Source: Qipengyuania_C sp046254955 (GTDB taxonomy: Bacteria > Pseudomonadota > Alphaproteobacteria > Sphingomonadales > Sphingomonadaceae). From it: a stretch of 64,000 bases of DNA. The notes under the pieces were generated by a model. It was not told the DNA's origin. It was given only the letters and a program-made list of their open reading frames with translations, and searched no databases. Shown in pieces: positions 32,746 to 41,549 of this stretch. The DNA lies in NCBI RefSeq assembly GCF_046254955.1, contig NZ_JBJXRG010000001.1, positions 1,054,001-1,118,000 on the forward strand, given 5' to 3'. The first letter of the stretch is position 1. Every line of letters starts with the position of its first letter. The position numbers and the translations under genes were made by a program.

Positions 32746-35603
32746 TGTGCGGCTCCCCAAGTGTCGGCGGCTCCAATTTCGACCACCAACGGGACATCCA
32801 GCTTTACTGCAGGTTCTGCGGCCTGCGCCATAACTTTTGATATGATTGCACTGGCTTCGTCGACCTGCTCCCTGGGCAGCTCAAAAACCAGTTCGTCGTG
32901 AACCTGCAAAAGCATGCGTACCTCGCCCAGTCCGGCTGAGCGCAGCGCCGGTACCATCCGCGCCATCGCGCGCTTGATGATATCGGCACTGGTTCCCTGG
33001 ATCGGGGCATTGATCGCGGCACGCTCGGAGCCCTGGCGTTCGGCCTGGTTCTTCGAGCCAATCCGCGGGAACCACGTCTTGCGGCCGAACAGCGTTTCCG
33101 AATAACCGCGTTCGCGCACCCGCTCGAGCGTATCATGGATGTAGCGCTGGATGCCGGGGAAGCGTTGAAAATAGGTATCGATCAGGTTCTGCGCTTCGTC
33201 CGGCTCGATACCGAGCCTTCCCGCTAACCCCCAGCGCGAAATGCCGTAGAGGATGGCGAAATTGATCGTCTTGGCCTGCGCGCGCGTATCGCGGTCAACT
33301 TGGCCGAACATTTCGGTGGCAGTGCGCGAATGGATATCTTCTCCATTGGCGAAGGCTTCCTTGAGGTCGGGAACATCGGCCATATGCGCCGCCAGCCTTA
33401 GCTCGATCTGTGAATAGTCGGCAGCAAGCAGGACGTTACCGGGTTCAGCGACAAATGCCTCGCGAATCTGGCGTCCGATCTCGGTGCGGATCGGGATGTT
33501 CTGCAAGTTGGGATCGGTCGAAGAGAGCCGCCCGGTCTGCGCCCCGACCAGGCTGTAGCTGGTGTGCACTCGCCCCGTATTGGGGTTGATCGCCGCCTGC
33601 AGCGCATCGGTATAGGTCGATTTGAGCTTTGTGAGCTGGCGCCATTCGAGCACCTTGTTGGCAATCGGCGCACCTTCGCCGGCGAGCCGTTCGAGCACCG
33701 CCTGGTCGGTCGAATATTGTCCGCTCTTACCCTTGCGCCCGCCCTTGTACCCAAGAGTATCGAATAGCACCTCGCCCAATTGTTTGGGGCTGCCGATGGT
33801 GAACTCCGTCCCGGCGATCTCGTGAATCTCGCTTTCGAGTGCGGCCGTCTGCTCGGCAAACTTCTCGGACAGCCGCGCGAGCCCGGCGCGGTCGACCTTT
33901 ATTCCCGCTCGCTCCATCCTGGCGATCACCGGTATCGTGGGACGGTCGACGCGTTCGTAGACCTGTGTGCCGCCTTCGATGGCGAGACGGGGCTTGAGCA
34001 GGGTGTGCAGGCGCCAGGTGACGTCGGCATCTTCGGCGGCATATTCGGTCGCCTTGTCGAGCGGCACTTCGCCGAACGAGATCTGTTTCTTGCCGGTGCC
34101 GCAGACATCCTTGAACGCAAGGCAGCTGTGGCCAAGGTGGCGTTCCGCAAGCTCGTCCATGCCGTGACCGCCGCCGATCCCGTCGCTGCCGCGCCCGGCA
34201 TCGAGCGCGAAGCTGATCACCATCGTATCGTCGACGGGCGCAACATCGATCCCGTGCCGTGCGAGCACATTGAGATCGTATTTGATATTCTGCCCGACCT
34301 TGAGCACCGCATCGTCTTCCAGCAGTGGTTTCAATGCCACGATGGCGTCGTCGAATGGCACCTGCTCCGGCGGCACGGCGAACATATCGCTGCCGCCGCC
34401 CTCCTCATTGAGGTGCGCAAGCGGGATGTAACACGCATCGTTCGGGCCAAGCGCCAGGCTCACGCCGACAAGGTCGGCCTGCATCGAATCGAGGCTCGAG
34501 GTTTCGGTGTCGACCGCTACCCGGCGTGCGGCGATCGCACGCGTGATCCAATGTTCCAGCCGCTCCAGGCTTTGCACGCACTCGTATGCAGCGCGATCAA
34601 CATCTGGCATCTCGGGCGGCGGCTGGCGATTGCCTTCGGCGCTGGCCGGCGCACTCTCGGTATCTTGCTTAGCCGGATTGAGATTGTTGGCGCGTTCGGG
34701 GCTGCCGCTTCCCGCATCGAGCCGGCGCAGCAGGCTGGAGAAGCCGTGTTTTTCGAGGAATGCCGCGAGCGGCTGGGGCGGCACGCCATCTAGCTTGAAC
34801 TCGTCGAGCGGCTGGGGAAGGTCGCAATCTTCCTTCAGTGTCACGAGGACCCGGCTGAGTTCGGCTTCTTCGCGCCCTTCGAGCAGCCGTTCCTTCAGCT
34901 TGGACTTCTTCATCTCGGGAGCGGCGTCGAGCGCGCCGGTCAGGCTGCCATGCTCGACAATCAGTTTCGAGGCGGTCTTCGGTCCGATCCCGTAAATTCC
35001 AGGAATGTTGTCGACCGAATCGCCCATCAGCGCCAGCACATCGCCCACCAGCTCGGGTGGGACACCGAACTTCTCTTCGACTTCCTCGCGATAGATTCGC
35101 TGGCTCTTCATGGTGTCGAGCATGTCGATGCGCCCTTTGCCATTGCCGCCATCTTCTTCGCCAACAAGCTGCATCAGGTCCTTGTCGGAAGACACGATCG
35201 TGACGTCCCATCCTTCGCGCTGGGCGGCGCGGGCATAGCTCGCGATCAGGTCGTCAGCTTCGAGGCCCTGTTCTTCGATGCAGGGCAGACTGAACGCGCG
35301 CGTGGCATCGCGAATCAGCGGAAATTGCGGCACCAAGTCTTCCGGCGGCGGAGGGCGATTGGCCTTGTACTCGGGGTAGATATCGTTGCGGAAACTTTTC
35401 GAATCCTTGTCGAGGATTACCGCGAGATGCGTGGGCCCCTCGGCCTTGTCGAGATCATCGGCGAGCTTCCACAGCATCGTGGTATAGCCGTAGACCGCGC
35501 CAACCGGCGTTCCCTCGGGATCGGTCAAAGGCGGCAGGCGGTGATAGGCGCGAAAAATGTATGATGATCCGTCGACCAGATAGAGATGGTTTTGATCTGC
35601 CAT
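32742..35603 (-). CDS. polA: DNA polymerase I
   Basis: This 953-aa protein has all three Pol I domains. The N-terminal 5'-3' exonuclease contains LYLVDGSSYIFRAYHRLP and GDSVDNIPGIYGIGPKTA. The central 3'-5' exonuclease keeps the acidic residues (VAVDTETSSLDSMQ), so proofreading is probably active. The polymerase domain has motif A LLAADYSQIELRLAAH, motif B RDTRAQAKTINFAILYG and motif C VHDELVFELP. It fills gaps in repair and removes Okazaki primers. ATG at 35603 (MADQNHLYLVDG) is preferred over TTG at 35609. The histidine kinase gene follows with a start-stop overlap. Confidence 0.96.
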   Translation of the reverse strand: MADQNHLYLVDGSSYIFRAYHRLPPLTDPEGTPVGAVYGYTTMLWKLADDLDKAEGPTHLAVILDKDSKSFRNDIYPEYKANRPPPPEDLVPQFPLIRDATRAFSLPCIEEQGLEADDLIASYARAAQREGWDVTIVSSDKDLMQLVGEEDGGNGKGRIDMLDTMKSQRIYREEVEEKFGVPPELVGDVLALMGDSVDNIPGIYGIGPKTASKLIVEHGSLTGALDAAPEMKKSKLKERLLEGREEAELSRVLVTLKEDCDLPQPLDEFKLDGVPPQPLAAFLEKHGFSSLLRRLDAGSGSPERANNLNPAKQDTESAPASAEGNRQPPPEMPDVDRAAYECVQSLERLEHWITRAIAARRVAVDTETSSLDSMQADLVGVSLALGPNDACYIPLAHLNEEGGGSDMFAVPPEQVPFDDAIVALKPLLEDDAVLKVGQNIKYDLNVLARHGIDVAPVDDTMVISFALDAGRGSDGIGGGHGMDELAERHLGHSCLAFKDVCGTGKKQISFGEVPLDKATEYAAEDADVTWRLHTLLKPRLAIEGGTQVYERVDRPTIPVIARMERAGIKVDRAGLARLSEKFAEQTAALESEIHEIAGTEFTIGSPKQLGEVLFDTLGYKGGRKGKSGQYSTDQAVLERLAGEGAPIANKVLEWRQLTKLKSTYTDALQAAINPNTGRVHTSYSLVGAQTGRLSSTDPNLQNIPIRTEIGRQIREAFVAEPGNVLLAADYSQIELRLAAHMADVPDLKEAFANGEDIHSRTATEMFGQVDRDTRAQAKTINFAILYGISRWGLAGRLGIEPDEAQNLIDTYFQRFPGIQRYIHDTLERVRERGYSETLFGRKTWFPRIGSKNQAERQGSERAAINAPIQGTSADIIKRAMARMVPALRSAGLGEVRMLLQVHDELVFELPREQVDEASAIISKVMAQAAEPAVKLDVPLVVEIGAADTWGAAH

Positions 35604-35898
35604 GCGCAAGCGCTAGCAGCGCGGAGCTATCAGGTCAGCCGCAAACCGCGCTCGCCCTGCCGAAAATGCGCTGACATCTCAAGGCGGCCGCGCCAGGTCT
35701 CGCCCGCTCTGCCTCTCATCTACCCTAGGTCTACTCCCCCTGCGGGGCAAAGTGAGGCACAATTGTGGCGAAATCGCTTGCAATGACACAATCTCGCCAT
35801 TATTTAGCACGTACGAAGTCCGTCATTCAGGCGTGCTTTGCGCAAGCGACCCTAACCGGCCTTGCATTAAACACTCGCTGTTCAAGGAATTGAAACAC

Positions 35899-36135
35899 AT
35901 GCGTAAAATCGTTCTCGTAGCCGCCGCCGCTGGCGCCGCTCTTACTCTCGCCGCTTGCTCGGAAGGTACCGAAGAAGCTGCAGAAGCAACTGCTGATTCG
36001 GCAATGGCCGACGCAGAAGCTAACGCTGAAGCTGCTGGCGATGCCGTCGAAGCTGCTGGCGACGAAGCTGCTGAAGAAGTTGCTGAAGGCGCTGCTGAAG
36101 TTGAAGCTGAAATGGAAGAAGAAGCCGCCGAGTAA
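35899..36135 (+). CDS. Small acidic Ala/Glu-rich lipoprotein
   Basis: This 78-aa protein has a lipoprotein signal MRKIVLVAAAAGAALTLAAC (lipobox LAAC). A mature part of about 58 residues made almost only of Ala, Glu, Asp and Val follows, with repeats such as EAAGDAVEAAGDEAAEEV. It is probably helical or disordered and strongly acidic. A matching protein of similar design is encoded at 53810-54031. The upstream 295 bp contains no gene. It ends just before a strong terminator. The function is unknown; entericidin-like or envelope-spacer roles are speculation. Confidence 0.8.
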   Translation: MRKIVLVAAAAGAALTLAACSEGTEEAAEATADSAMADAEANAEAAGDAVEAAGDEAAEEVAEGAAEVEAEMEEEAAE

Positions 36136-36169
36136 TCGCGCTCTTCAAGCTTTTACAGCTTACAGGAAA

Positions 36170-36198
36170 GGCGGTACCCCACGGGGTGCCGCCTTTTT
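36170..36198 (+). terminator. Rho-independent terminator of the acidic lipoprotein gene
   Basis: GGCGGTACCCC (36170-36180) pairs with GGGGTGCCGCC (36183-36193), with one G-T pair and a 2-nt spacer, and is followed by TTTTTCTTT. It lies 35 nt after the lipoprotein stop, in the gap to the convergent beta-lactamase-like gene. Confidence 0.88.
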
Positions 36199-36223
36199 CT
36201 TTGCCCGGCGAAATTCCTGAGGA

Positions 36224-37246
36224 TTAGCCGCCCGGGCGCTGCCGTGCCGAGGTCCAGACTTGCGCCGGGTTCTCGCCCGCATAACCATCGTAGAGCGCCC
36301 TAGCGATCGATGCGATTCGCATATCGCGATTGCGGCGCGCTTCCAGTTTCAGCCCGCGATTTCCGTTCTCCGCTGCCATCGATGTGCTTTGCCCGGTGAC
36401 ATAAATCGCCGCTGCAATTGCGCGCCCGTCAGGGGTATGGAAAATCCCGATATCGCTTGCCGTACGGCTCAGCGTGCCGGTTTTGTGCGCAAGGTTGGCG
36501 CTCATTGGCACGCCTTCAGGCATGCGCTTCTTACCCGTTGTGGTCTCTTCCATCGCCCGGAGGAGGACATGGCGCGAGTACGCACTGAGCCATTTGCCGC
36601 GGTAGATGCCGGCGAGCAGCTGCCCCATGGCCCGCGGCGTGGCGCTGTCCCTGAGCACGATGTGCGAAGCCGGATCGACGTCGCCGTCCTCACGCACGAG
36701 GGCTGACATATAGCGGTTCAGCTGGAAGCCCTCGATCCCCGCATCTTTCATCCACTTGTTCACTGCGCTTGGCCCGCCAACGACTTCCAGCAGCGCGTCG
36801 GTGCAATCGTTGCAGCTTTTCGAGATCATGAGGTCGAGATGACGCTGGGCCGAAAGATAGGTGCCTCCTCGCCGGGGAAGCGGGTACTCGCTCGTCAAGC
36901 TCCACTTTCCCTCATCGACGCCGGCCAGGAAGGTCGCCGCGATGGCCACCTTGCTCGTGCTCGCCATCGGGAACCGCTGGTCGGCGAGAATCCCGATTTC
37001 CTTTCCCGTGGTCAGGTCGATGGCATAGACGCCGATGCGGCCGCGATCGCCATCCGCAACCATCGCGATCCGCCGTTCAAGACCCGGATCGTAAACTGCA
37101 TCAAATGACTGGGGAGTGCGGACTTCGGTGCCGAGCGTGCGGTCAAACTCGGCTTCCAGCGGAACCGACTGCGCAAGTGCGGCAGATGCGCAACCCAGCG
37201 CAAGGGACATCGCCAGCAATGGCTTGAGAAACAGTCCTCTATCCAT
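36224..37246 (-). CDS. Class A beta-lactamase-like serine hydrolase
   Basis: This 340-aa exported protein has a signal peptide (cleavage near ASAALAQ) and a penicillin-binding fold. The nucleophile motif STSK is at residues 96-99, SCN at 144-146 replaces the usual SDN, and KTG is at 255-257 (HKTGTL). The omega-loop glutamate/asparagine pair (ExxLN) of true class A enzymes is not evident; the corresponding region reads SALVREDGDVDPASH. It could therefore be a weak or non-hydrolysing relative, or a novel lactamase. It is about 50 residues longer than TEM-type enzymes, mainly at the N-terminus. It is convergent with the acidic lipoprotein gene and divergent from the phosphotransferase gene. Confidence 0.8.
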   Translation of the reverse strand: MDRGLFLKPLLAMSLALGCASAALAQSVPLEAEFDRTLGTEVRTPQSFDAVYDPGLERRIAMVADGDRGRIGVYAIDLTTGKEIGILADQRFPMASTSKVAIAATFLAGVDEGKWSLTSEYPLPRRGGTYLSAQRHLDLMISKSCNDCTDALLEVVGGPSAVNKWMKDAGIEGFQLNRYMSALVREDGDVDPASHIVLRDSATPRAMGQLLAGIYRGKWLSAYSRHVLLRAMEETTTGKKRMPEGVPMSANLAHKTGTLSRTASDIGIFHTPDGRAIAAAIYVTGQSTSMAAENGNRGLKLEARRNRDMRIASIARALYDGYAGENPAQVWTSARQRPGG

Positions 37247-37470
37247 TCACACACCTTAAACAGAGCAAGATTGGCGAATGCTTAACGGCGAGCGACTCCT
37301 TCGCACAAGCAATTTCTCGACAGGAAGTGTGCAACGCGCGACAGATCATTGCGTTGCCAAGCAAATTTAGAGTCTGCCTAAGGGCTGTACCGGCCCGCAC
37401 TTGCGAAAATTGACTAATTGAGTTGCGGTCTGTTGCAGTGCATTGCTGGCCACATGAGAGGAGGGGTGCC

Positions 37471-38805
37471 ATCGAAATTTCCGAACTGAACGCTGGATTG
37501 AAACGAGCGCTGGATCGATGCGGCCTTGGCGCACCTTCCGACCTGGCGCGGCTCACCGGCGGAGCGACCATGGAAAGTTGGCGTTTCACCAGCGGCGGCG
37601 AGGACTTTGTTCTTCGCCGCGCCCCTAGCCTGGCATTCATGGAAGGCCGGCCATATGGCCATGCGACCGAGGCAGCGGTAATCCGTGCGGCGCACGGTGC
37701 GGGGGTTACCGCACCAGAAGTCATCACGGTGCTAGAAGAGAGCGATGGCCTGGGCAGCGGTTTTATCATGCGCGCACTGCCGGGCACGCCCGATCCGCGC
37801 CAGATTCTCAGCATGGACGGTGCCGATACGATCCTCAAGGAAGCGGCGCGTGACCTGGCCCGTATCCATTCGCTCACTCGCGAGCAGGTTCCGCAAGATA
37901 TACCGGAAATCGACTATCGCGCGGCGATTGCGGATTTCAGGCAGCAATTCGAGGAAGCGGGCGGCGATCGCCCGATTATTGCGCTGGGCCTCAAGTGGTT
38001 GGAGGAGCACTGCCCCGACAAATGCGAGCCGGTGCTGAACCATGGCGATTTCCGACTCGGCAATATCCTTGCCGAAGACGGGCACCTCACCGGGGTACTC
38101 GACTGGGAGCTGGCGCATTTCAGCGACCCGCATGAGGACATCGCCTTCGGTTGCATGGCGGTGTGGCGGTTTGCGCGCTACGACCGGCCAGCACTGGGGC
38201 TGGGCAACCTCGCGGACTACTTCGCGGCATATGAGGCGGAAAGTGGGCGCACGGTGGACCGCGCGCGGTTCCGTTACTGGATGATCCACCGCACCGTATG
38301 GTGGGCGCTGGGCTGCCTAAAATGCGCCAGGACCTGGCGCGAAGGCGCTGACCGCACGCTCGAGCGCGCGGTGATCTCGCGGCGGACATCGGAAAACGAG
38401 CTCGACTTGCTGATGCTGCTGGAGGAAGAGGCACCCGAGGAAGAACGTGCACGCCCGGTAGATTTCGTCAGGCCCTTCAGGGAGCATGGTGAAGCGAGCA
38501 CGGCCGAGCTGGCCATTGCCATCACCGAATGGCTCGAGACGATCAAGGACAAGATGGAAGGTCACGATCGCTTCCAGCACGCCGTGGCCCGCAACGCGCT
38601 CGGCATGATCCGGCGCGAGAGTGAAATCATGCCGGCGAAACACGAACTCAAGCTCTCGGACGGGATTCTCGCCGAGGAACTCTCTCTTTCGACAGAAGGC
38701 TTCCTCGCCGAATTGCGCCAGCATGCGCTGGAGAAGCTTTCGGCAGACGTCCCCAAATACCCCGCGCTGGCCGTCGCCCGGCGCAAATGGATCGGAGAAC
38801 ACTAA
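37471..38805 (+). CDS. Aminoglycoside-phosphotransferase-like protein with C-terminal DUF6285-like region, possible ATC start
   Basis: The N-terminal 300 residues form a phosphotransferase (APH/choline-kinase fold) domain. They include LTGGATMESWRFTSGGEDFV, the catalytic LNHGDFRLGNIL, and metal-binding DWELAHFSDPHEDIAF. The last 120 residues (EWLETIKDKMEGHDRFQHAV, LSADVPKYPALAVARRKW) resemble DUF6285. The gene is coupled (TAATG) to an acyl-CoA dehydrogenase, as in ACAD10/11-type pairs thought to phosphorylate hydroxy-acids or hydroxyacyl-CoA before oxidation. No ATG, GTG or TTG is well placed. GAGAGGAGGGG is followed six bases later by ATC at 37471, giving [M]EISELNAGLKRAL. The alternatives are GTG at 37438 or TTG at 37423. 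Confidence 0.85.
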   Translation: MEISELNAGLKRALDRCGLGAPSDLARLTGGATMESWRFTSGGEDFVLRRAPSLAFMEGRPYGHATEAAVIRAAHGAGVTAPEVITVLEESDGLGSGFIMRALPGTPDPRQILSMDGADTILKEAARDLARIHSLTREQVPQDIPEIDYRAAIADFRQQFEEAGGDRPIIALGLKWLEEHCPDKCEPVLNHGDFRLGNILAEDGHLTGVLDWELAHFSDPHEDIAFGCMAVWRFARYDRPALGLGNLADYFAAYEAESGRTVDRARFRYWMIHRTVWWALGCLKCARTWREGADRTLERAVISRRTSENELDLLMLLEEEAPEEERARPVDFVRPFREHGEASTAELAIAITEWLETIKDKMEGHDRFQHAVARNALGMIRRESEIMPAKHELKLSDGILAEELSLSTEGFLAELRQHALEKLSADVPKYPALAVARRKWIGEH

Positions 38806-40091
38806 TGGATTTCACCATCCCGCAAGAGCTCGAAGACTATTACGCCGAACTTGAGAAATTCATCGATGATGAAATCACGCCGCTCCAGATGGAAGGCGAT
38901 AACAATCGCTTCTTCGACTATCGGCGCGAGGATGCGCGCACCGATTGGGAGCGCGACGGCCTGCCCAACGAAGAATGGGAACAGCTGCTCATCAAGGCCA
39001 AACGCCTCGCGGACAAGGCCGGGCACTGGCGCTTCACTGCGCCAAAGAAATACGGCGGCAAGGATGGCTCCAACCTGTGGATGGCGGTGATCCGCGATCG
39101 CTTCGCGCAGCGCGGCCTAGGCCTTCACAACGATTTGCAGAACGAGCACTCGATCGTCGGCAACTTCCCCTTCGTCGCCATGTTCGAGCACTTCGGCACG
39201 CAGGAGCAGCAGGACGAATACATCCTCGGCGGTTTCGACGGCTCGCGCCGTGTAGCTTTCGGGCTGACCGAACCCGATCACGGTTCTGACGCGACGCATA
39301 TGGAAACCCGCGGCGTTCCCGAAGAGCGTGACGGCGTAAAGGGCTGGCGGATCGATGGCTCCAAGATGTGGATCACCGGCATGCACGCCGCGACTCACGT
39401 GGCGCTCTTCGTGCGCACCAGCGGGGAGGATGGCGATGCGCGCGGGATCACCTGCTTCCTCGTCCCAAACCCGACCGAAGGCCTCGAAATCGACGAGTTC
39501 GTGTGGACCTTCAACATGCCGACCGACCACGCGCGCTTCTTCCTCAAGGGCGTGTGGGTGCCCGACAGCGCAATCCTCGGCGAAGAGGGCAAGGGCCTCG
39601 CGCTGGCGCAGAGCTTCGTCCACCAGAACCGCATCCGCCAAGCCGCTGGCAGCCTCGGCGCAGCGCAATACTGCGTGGAGGAAAGCGTGAAGTATGCGCG
39701 CGAACGCAAGCCGTTCGGTGCCGAGCTGGCGCGCAACCAGGCGATCCAGTTCCCGCTCGTCGAGCTGGCGACGCAATGCGAAATGCTGCGCCTACTGATC
39801 TACAAGACTGCCTGGGAAATGGACAACATGGAGCACAAGGAGATCGAGAAAACGATCTCCGACAAGGTCTCGATGTGCAATTACTGGGCGAACCGGCTGG
39901 TCTGCCAGGCGGCCGATCGCGCGATGCAGGTGCATGGCGGGATCGGCTATTCGCGGCATAAGCCGTTCGAGCATATCTATCGCCACCACCGCCGTTATCG
40001 CATCACCGAAGGCGCGGAGGAAATCCAGATGCGGAAGGTGGGTGCCTACCTGTTCGGCTATCTCGGGCCGAAGAAGGGCAAGTACGGCTAA
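38805..40091 (+). CDS. Acyl-CoA dehydrogenase
   Basis: This 428-aa flavoprotein has the acyl-CoA dehydrogenase signatures AFGLTEPDHGSDATHMET and RMQVHGGIGYSRHKPFEHIYRHHRRYRI (in two parts). The C-terminal four-helix domain contains RIRQAAGSLGAAQYC. The start ATG at 38805 shares its first A with the TAA stop of the phosphotransferase gene, so the two are translationally coupled. Partnering with a phosphotransferase suggests that 3- or 4-hydroxyacyl or branched substrates are handled, but the substrate is unknown. The stop is shared as CTAA with the convergent permease gene. Confidence 0.92.
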   Translation: MDFTIPQELEDYYAELEKFIDDEITPLQMEGDNNRFFDYRREDARTDWERDGLPNEEWEQLLIKAKRLADKAGHWRFTAPKKYGGKDGSNLWMAVIRDRFAQRGLGLHNDLQNEHSIVGNFPFVAMFEHFGTQEQQDEYILGGFDGSRRVAFGLTEPDHGSDATHMETRGVPEERDGVKGWRIDGSKMWITGMHAATHVALFVRTSGEDGDARGITCFLVPNPTEGLEIDEFVWTFNMPTDHARFFLKGVWVPDSAILGEEGKGLALAQSFVHQNRIRQAAGSLGAAQYCVEESVKYARERKPFGAELARNQAIQFPLVELATQCEMLRLLIYKTAWEMDNMEHKEIEKTISDKVSMCNYWANRLVCQAADRAMQVHGGIGYSRHKPFEHIYRHHRRYRITEGAEEIQMRKVGAYLFGYLGPKKGKYG

Positions 40092-41398
40092 GCTTCGCCT
40101 TGCCCGACGCGGATTTCCTCGTGCTCGTGCTTACCGAGGCGCGCGATACCGTACAGCACGAAGCCGATTGCAATCAGGGCCAGTGTTGAGAGGCCAGCAT
40201 CCAGCGAATGCTGTGCAGCGACGAACAGGAACAAGGCAATGGTGCCTACAACGATGGGAATCCATATTAGCCCCATCGTGTCCGCCATCCCGCCTTCGTT
40301 GCGGCGCCACAGCGTAAGGAACGCGAGGAACACCACGACGAACATCACTTGTTCGGCAGCCACCGTCAGGGTCGCGAGGATCACAAATGTCCCCGAAGCT
40401 GCCAATCCAGCTACGATTGCGGAATATGTAGTGATTGCTACCCAAGGTGTCTCGAACCTCCCAGACAACTTAGCGAATACGCGGGGGACCAGCCCGCGCC
40501 GTCCCATGCCATAGAGAATGCGGGGCATCACGACGAAACTGTTGAGCTGGTTTGTCCCGACCGAGAAGATCGCAGCAAGGCTGATAACCAGCACGCCCAT
40601 GCTTCCAAACACCGCACTGCCAGCAGCGGCAAGCGGGCTATCGAGCTCGTTCGGATCGGGCGCAATCGATATGTAGCAAAGCTGCACAAAGGCGTAGAAA
40701 ACCGCCACGAGTGCGAGGTTGAGATAAATCGCTCGCTGCAGGGTTCCTTGTGGGTTCCTGGTTTCGCCGGCCGCGATGATTGACATGCCCGAGCCCGAAA
40801 ATGCGTAAGCGATGAGAAGCGCGGCTGTTTCGAAGCCGGAGAACTCCGGCAACGCGACCTCTCGCGGCAATCCGTTTGCCAGCAGACCAAAAGTGCACAC
40901 GGCCAGTATAGGTAGCAGCTTGAGCATTGTCCCGATACCAATTGCGCCAATCGAGCGCTTCGTCCCAATAATGGCGATCAAGGCGAACGCTGCGATCAGC
41001 GCAGTCATGGTGGCGGTGCGCAACACCGGATTGTCGAATACCGGAAAGATCGCAGCCAAGTACGAAACGAGCACGTGGAAATTGGCCGCCCGTCCGACCA
41101 TATTGGCGCACAAGTTTAGCCAGCCGGTCTGGAAGCCAACCAGTTTGCCAAATGTATACTCGGCATAAAGCTGCGGACCGCCAGACTGTTCGAAGATTGT
41201 CGATAGCTTGGCGTAGATCGCGACATTGCACGCGACAAACAGCGCGAAGACGAGGATGGCGAGCGGGGCTAGCGTGCCCACGCTCGAATAGAGCAGGGCG
41301 GGCAGAGCGAATATACCCGCTCCCACCGCACCGTTGAAGTTGATCAGGATTGCTCCGCCCAATCCGATCTCGCGCGGCGGCGCTTTCAATTCGCTCAT
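40088..41398 (-). CDS. APC-family amino acid/polyamine permease
   Basis: This 436-aa protein has about 12 membrane segments. The first transmembrane helix carries the substrate-binding glycine motif GAVGAGIFALPALL. The segment FSGSGMSIIAAGETRNPQGTLQRAI matches the unwound TM6 region of amino acid-polyamine-organocation transporters. It would import or exchange an amino acid or amine; the specificity is not readable. The start is ATG at 41398 (MSELKAPPREIGLGG); a GTG at 41413 is the alternative. It shares CTAA tail-to-tail with the acyl-CoA dehydrogenase gene. Confidence 0.88.
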   Translation of the reverse strand: MSELKAPPREIGLGGAILINFNGAVGAGIFALPALLYSSVGTLAPLAILVFALFVACNVAIYAKLSTIFEQSGGPQLYAEYTFGKLVGFQTGWLNLCANMVGRAANFHVLVSYLAAIFPVFDNPVLRTATMTALIAAFALIAIIGTKRSIGAIGIGTMLKLLPILAVCTFGLLANGLPREVALPEFSGFETAALLIAYAFSGSGMSIIAAGETRNPQGTLQRAIYLNLALVAVFYAFVQLCYISIAPDPNELDSPLAAAGSAVFGSMGVLVISLAAIFSVGTNQLNSFVVMPRILYGMGRRGLVPRVFAKLSGRFETPWVAITTYSAIVAGLAASGTFVILATLTVAAEQVMFVVVFLAFLTLWRRNEGGMADTMGLIWIPIVVGTIALFLFVAAQHSLDAGLSTLALIAIGFVLYGIARLGKHEHEEIRVGQGEA

Positions 41399-41493
41399 TA
41401 ATGATGCCCCCACCGATATTGGCGGTGAGAGTGGACTAATTGAGCATCAAGTCAACGCTGCCCTATTCGGTAGCAAAACAATAGGCCTGAACC

Positions 41494-41522
41494 AAAAGGC
41501 CCGGAGGATTGCTCCCCCGGGC
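41494..41522 (-). terminator. Rho-independent terminator of the tautomerase gene
   Basis: On the minus strand a 9-bp GC-rich stem with one mismatch (plus coordinates 41499-41507 and 41514-41522, loop ATTGCT) is followed by TTTT. The hairpin is almost identical to the one after groEL at 41943-41973. Confidence 0.75.
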
Positions 41523-41549
41523 ATTTCGATTTCGGTTCGAGAGGGCATG

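Noticed and set aside
37454..37489. 11-codon ATG frame over the Shine-Dalgarno of the phosphotransferase gene
   Set aside because: It is too short and would use the Shine-Dalgarno sequence as coding sequence. It is mentioned only as a possible leader or sign of a sequence error.
40101..41400. Acyl-CoA dehydrogenase and APC permease as one operon
   Set aside because: They are on opposite strands and share stop codons, so they are convergent and not co-transcribed.
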